Assembly: GCF_002109385.1 (NCBI RefSeq)
Contig: NZ_CP020814.1
Span: 3,681,501-3,745,500 of the forward strand
DNA from: Halalkalibacter krulwichiae
Lineage (GTDB): Bacteria; Bacillota; Bacilli; Bacillales; Bacillaceae_D
DNA length: 64,000 bases
Direction of reading: 5' to 3'
Below the pieces are notes generated by a model. The model saw only the letters and a list, made by a program, of their open reading frames with translations. It had not been told where the DNA came from and made no database searches. Position 1 is the stretch's first letter, and every line of letters starts with the position of its first letter. A program made the position numbers and the translations under genes. Below, piece by piece: positions 62,464 to 64,000 of this stretch.

Positions 62464-63323
62464 TTATTTTTTCTTTTTCTTTTTGTTTTTGCTTTGTTTT
62501 TTTGTTGTAGGCAATGCTGGGTCAAAGTACCTCGGCGTATTTGATTGCATTCGACGATAAATAATCAGTATAACCGCGATTACAATCGCGATGATCGATA
62601 CAACTTGAGCCGTCTTCAGCACACCACCGATCAACAAGTAGTCTAATCGTACTGCTTCAAGCCAGAAGCGTCCGAATGAATAGTAGATCATATACGTCAT
62701 AAAGATTTCACCTTGGCGCAGGTTAAACCTTCTTAAATAAATAAGCAAAAGAAATCCTAACAAATTCCAAATCGATTCATATAAAAACGTTGGATGATAA
62801 TAGGTTCCGTTGATATACATTTGATTAATAATAAATTCTGGTAACAGTAAGCTTTCTAAAAATTCTCTCGTAACAGGACCGCCATATACTTCTTGATTCA
62901 TGAAGTTCCCCCAGCGGCCGATTGCCTGAGCTAAAATTAAACTCGGTGCTGTTATATCAGCAATTTGCCAAAATGAGTATCCACGTTTTTTACAGAAGAA
63001 ATACGCTGTGAGCATTCCCCGATGACCCCACCGTGAATAGCTAGGCCACCTTCCCATATGTAAAAGACCCGTATCGGATCATCGGCAAATTGCTCCCACC
63101 TAAAGATTACGTAATATAGTCTTGCTGATAAAATGGCGATCGGTAAAGCAAATAAAAGCAAATCCGCATATGTATCTTTCGGAAAACCACGCTTCACTGC
63201 TTCTCTAGTTGCAATAACGTACCCGATTGCCACCCCTAAACCAATTAAAGCACCGTACCAATAGATCGTAAAAGGCCCTAATTGTAAAAACACCCTACTT
63301 AACGGTTCAATTGTTTCTTCCAT
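62464..63323 (-). pseudogene. lgt: Prolipoprotein diacylglyceryl transferase with one apparent frameshift
   Basis: Frames 63323-62952 and 63057-62464 make one Lgt of about 286 residues. The first part has [18 protein letters not shown] and [12 protein letters not shown]; the second has [20 protein letters not shown], the Lgt signature, and ends in a Lys-rich tail. The break is in the CCCC run 63017-63020; one added base gives [14 protein letters not shown]. Lgt adds diacylglycerol to lipoprotein Cys, and this window encodes at least three predicted lipoproteins. Sequence error is the likelier cause, since lgt loss would hit many lipoproteins. Confidence 0.85.
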
Positions 63324-63361
63324 TGTTCCACCTCACCTTACTTCCTTTGCCTTTAGAAAAC

Positions 63362-64000
63362 TTAACGAAATTCGTCGTGATCTGCTTCTTCAATCACGTC
63401 TGTTAACCGCGATGAGAACTCTTGAGCGGCGTCATAGCCAAGACGCTTTAAGCGATAGTTCATCGCAGCCACTTCAATAATAACAGCTAAGTTACGACCA
63501 GGTCGAACCGGAACCGTCAACTTTGTAATTTCTGTATCAATAATCTTCATTTTCTCTTCATCAAGTCCTAAACGGTCATAAGCTTTGTTTTGATCCCATA
63601 GCTCAAGATGAATGCAAAGTACAATTCGTTTATATGGACGAACCGCTCCCGCTCCAAACAGAGTCATGACATTGATGATTCCTAGTCCACGAATCTCAAG
63701 CAAATGTTGGATTAAATCTGGAGAACGCCCTACCAATGTTCCCTCATTTTCTTGACGAATCTCGACCGAGTCATCTGCAACTAGGCGATGTCCACGGCGC
63801 ACAAGGTCGAGAGCGGTCTCACTTTTACCGACTCCACTATTCCCCGTAATTAATACACCAATTCCATAAATATCAACAAGAACACCATGAACAGCTGTCA
63901 TTGGTGCAAGCTCACTCTCAAGGTACGTGGTTATGCTACTACTTAAGCGTGTCGTTGGCATATTGGAACGCATAAGTGGTACGCCTACTTTTTCAGCGGC
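63362..64000 (-). CDS. hprK: HPr kinase/phosphorylase (partial, N-terminus outside the window)
   Basis: The visible 212 residues are the C-terminal catalytic part: Walker [49 protein letters not shown] and the HprK-type [32 protein letters not shown]. The reading frame runs to base 64000 without a start, so the beginning lies beyond the right edge. HprK phosphorylates Ser46 of HPr and Crh; crh is at 47037-47291. It heads the lgt-yvoD-ppaX-yvoF unit. Confidence 0.95.
   Translation of the reverse strand, partial: AAEKVGVPLMRSNMPTTRLSSSITTYLESELAPMTAVHGVLVDIYGIGVLITGNSGVGKSETALDLVRRGHRLVADDSVEIRQENEGTLVGRSPDLIQHLLEIRGLGIINVMTLFGAGAVRPYKRIVLCIHLELWDQNKAYDRLGLDEEKMKIIDTEITKLTVPVRPGRNLAVIIEVAAMNYRLKRLGYDAAQEFSSRLTDVIEEADHDEFR

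Overview
The window comes from a spore-forming Bacillaceae chromosome with moderate-to-low GC. The signs are an sspH spore-protein gene, crh, cggR, hprK, a short HisG with HisZ, and the Bacillus order hprK-lgt-yvoD-ppaX-yvoF / hisZGDBHAFI / TPR-trxB / yvcI-rapZ-yvcK-whiA-crh / clpP. An alkaliphile of the Alkalihalobacillus/Halalkalibacter type would fit, but that is a guess. Nearly all genes lie on the minus strand. Only the homing-endonuclease gene, sspH, a lipoprotein gene and clpP are on the plus strand.

Layout. 1-9908: a Tad (Flp) pilus operon, read right to left: DUF192 protein, two related membrane proteins, CpaB, CpaE, CpaF, TadB, TadC, a large Gly/Asn/Ser-rich secreted protein, a lipoprotein, Flp pilin and a prepilin peptidase cut by the window edge. 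10453-16319: VanZ-like protein, a small membrane protein, an MMPL transporter and a two-component system. 16572-17670: a free-standing LAGLIDADG endonuclease gene facing ssrA (tmRNA), whose T-loop is interrupted by a 275-nt group I intron. 17834-22810: smpB, rnr, two esterases, secG. 22974-24501: sspH, a Gln-rich coiled-coil protein and a MerR/Mta regulator. 24688-34416: a probable nine-gene catabolic operon (ABC transporter, two flavin oxidases, creatininase-family amidohydrolase, two cytosine-deaminase-like amidohydrolases, flavodoxin-type quinone reductase), with a cyclase-family gene upstream. 36822-43938: cggR-gapA-pgk-tpiA-gpmI-eno. 44071-52145: glutaredoxin-like protein, sigL, clpP, crh, whiA, yvcK, rapZ, yvcI, trxB. 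52231-59922: TPR protein and the complete histidine operon. 60374-64000: yvoF, ppaX, yvoD, lgt and hprK (cut by the window edge).

The strongest unusual signal is the split tmRNA. The two exons add up to 360 nt. P1 forms a perfect hairpin with a U.G pair at the 5' splice site, the P1 loop can pair with the 3' exon (P10), and the intron ends in G. The nearest homing-type endonuclease gene is not inside the intron. It lies 50 bp beyond the 3' exon on the opposite strand, which suggests collaborative homing.

Five genes (response regulator, MMPL transporter, secG, one flavin oxidase, lgt) are broken by single-base losses, and every loss falls in a short G/C run. This pattern points to homopolymer errors in the source sequence more than to real gene decay.
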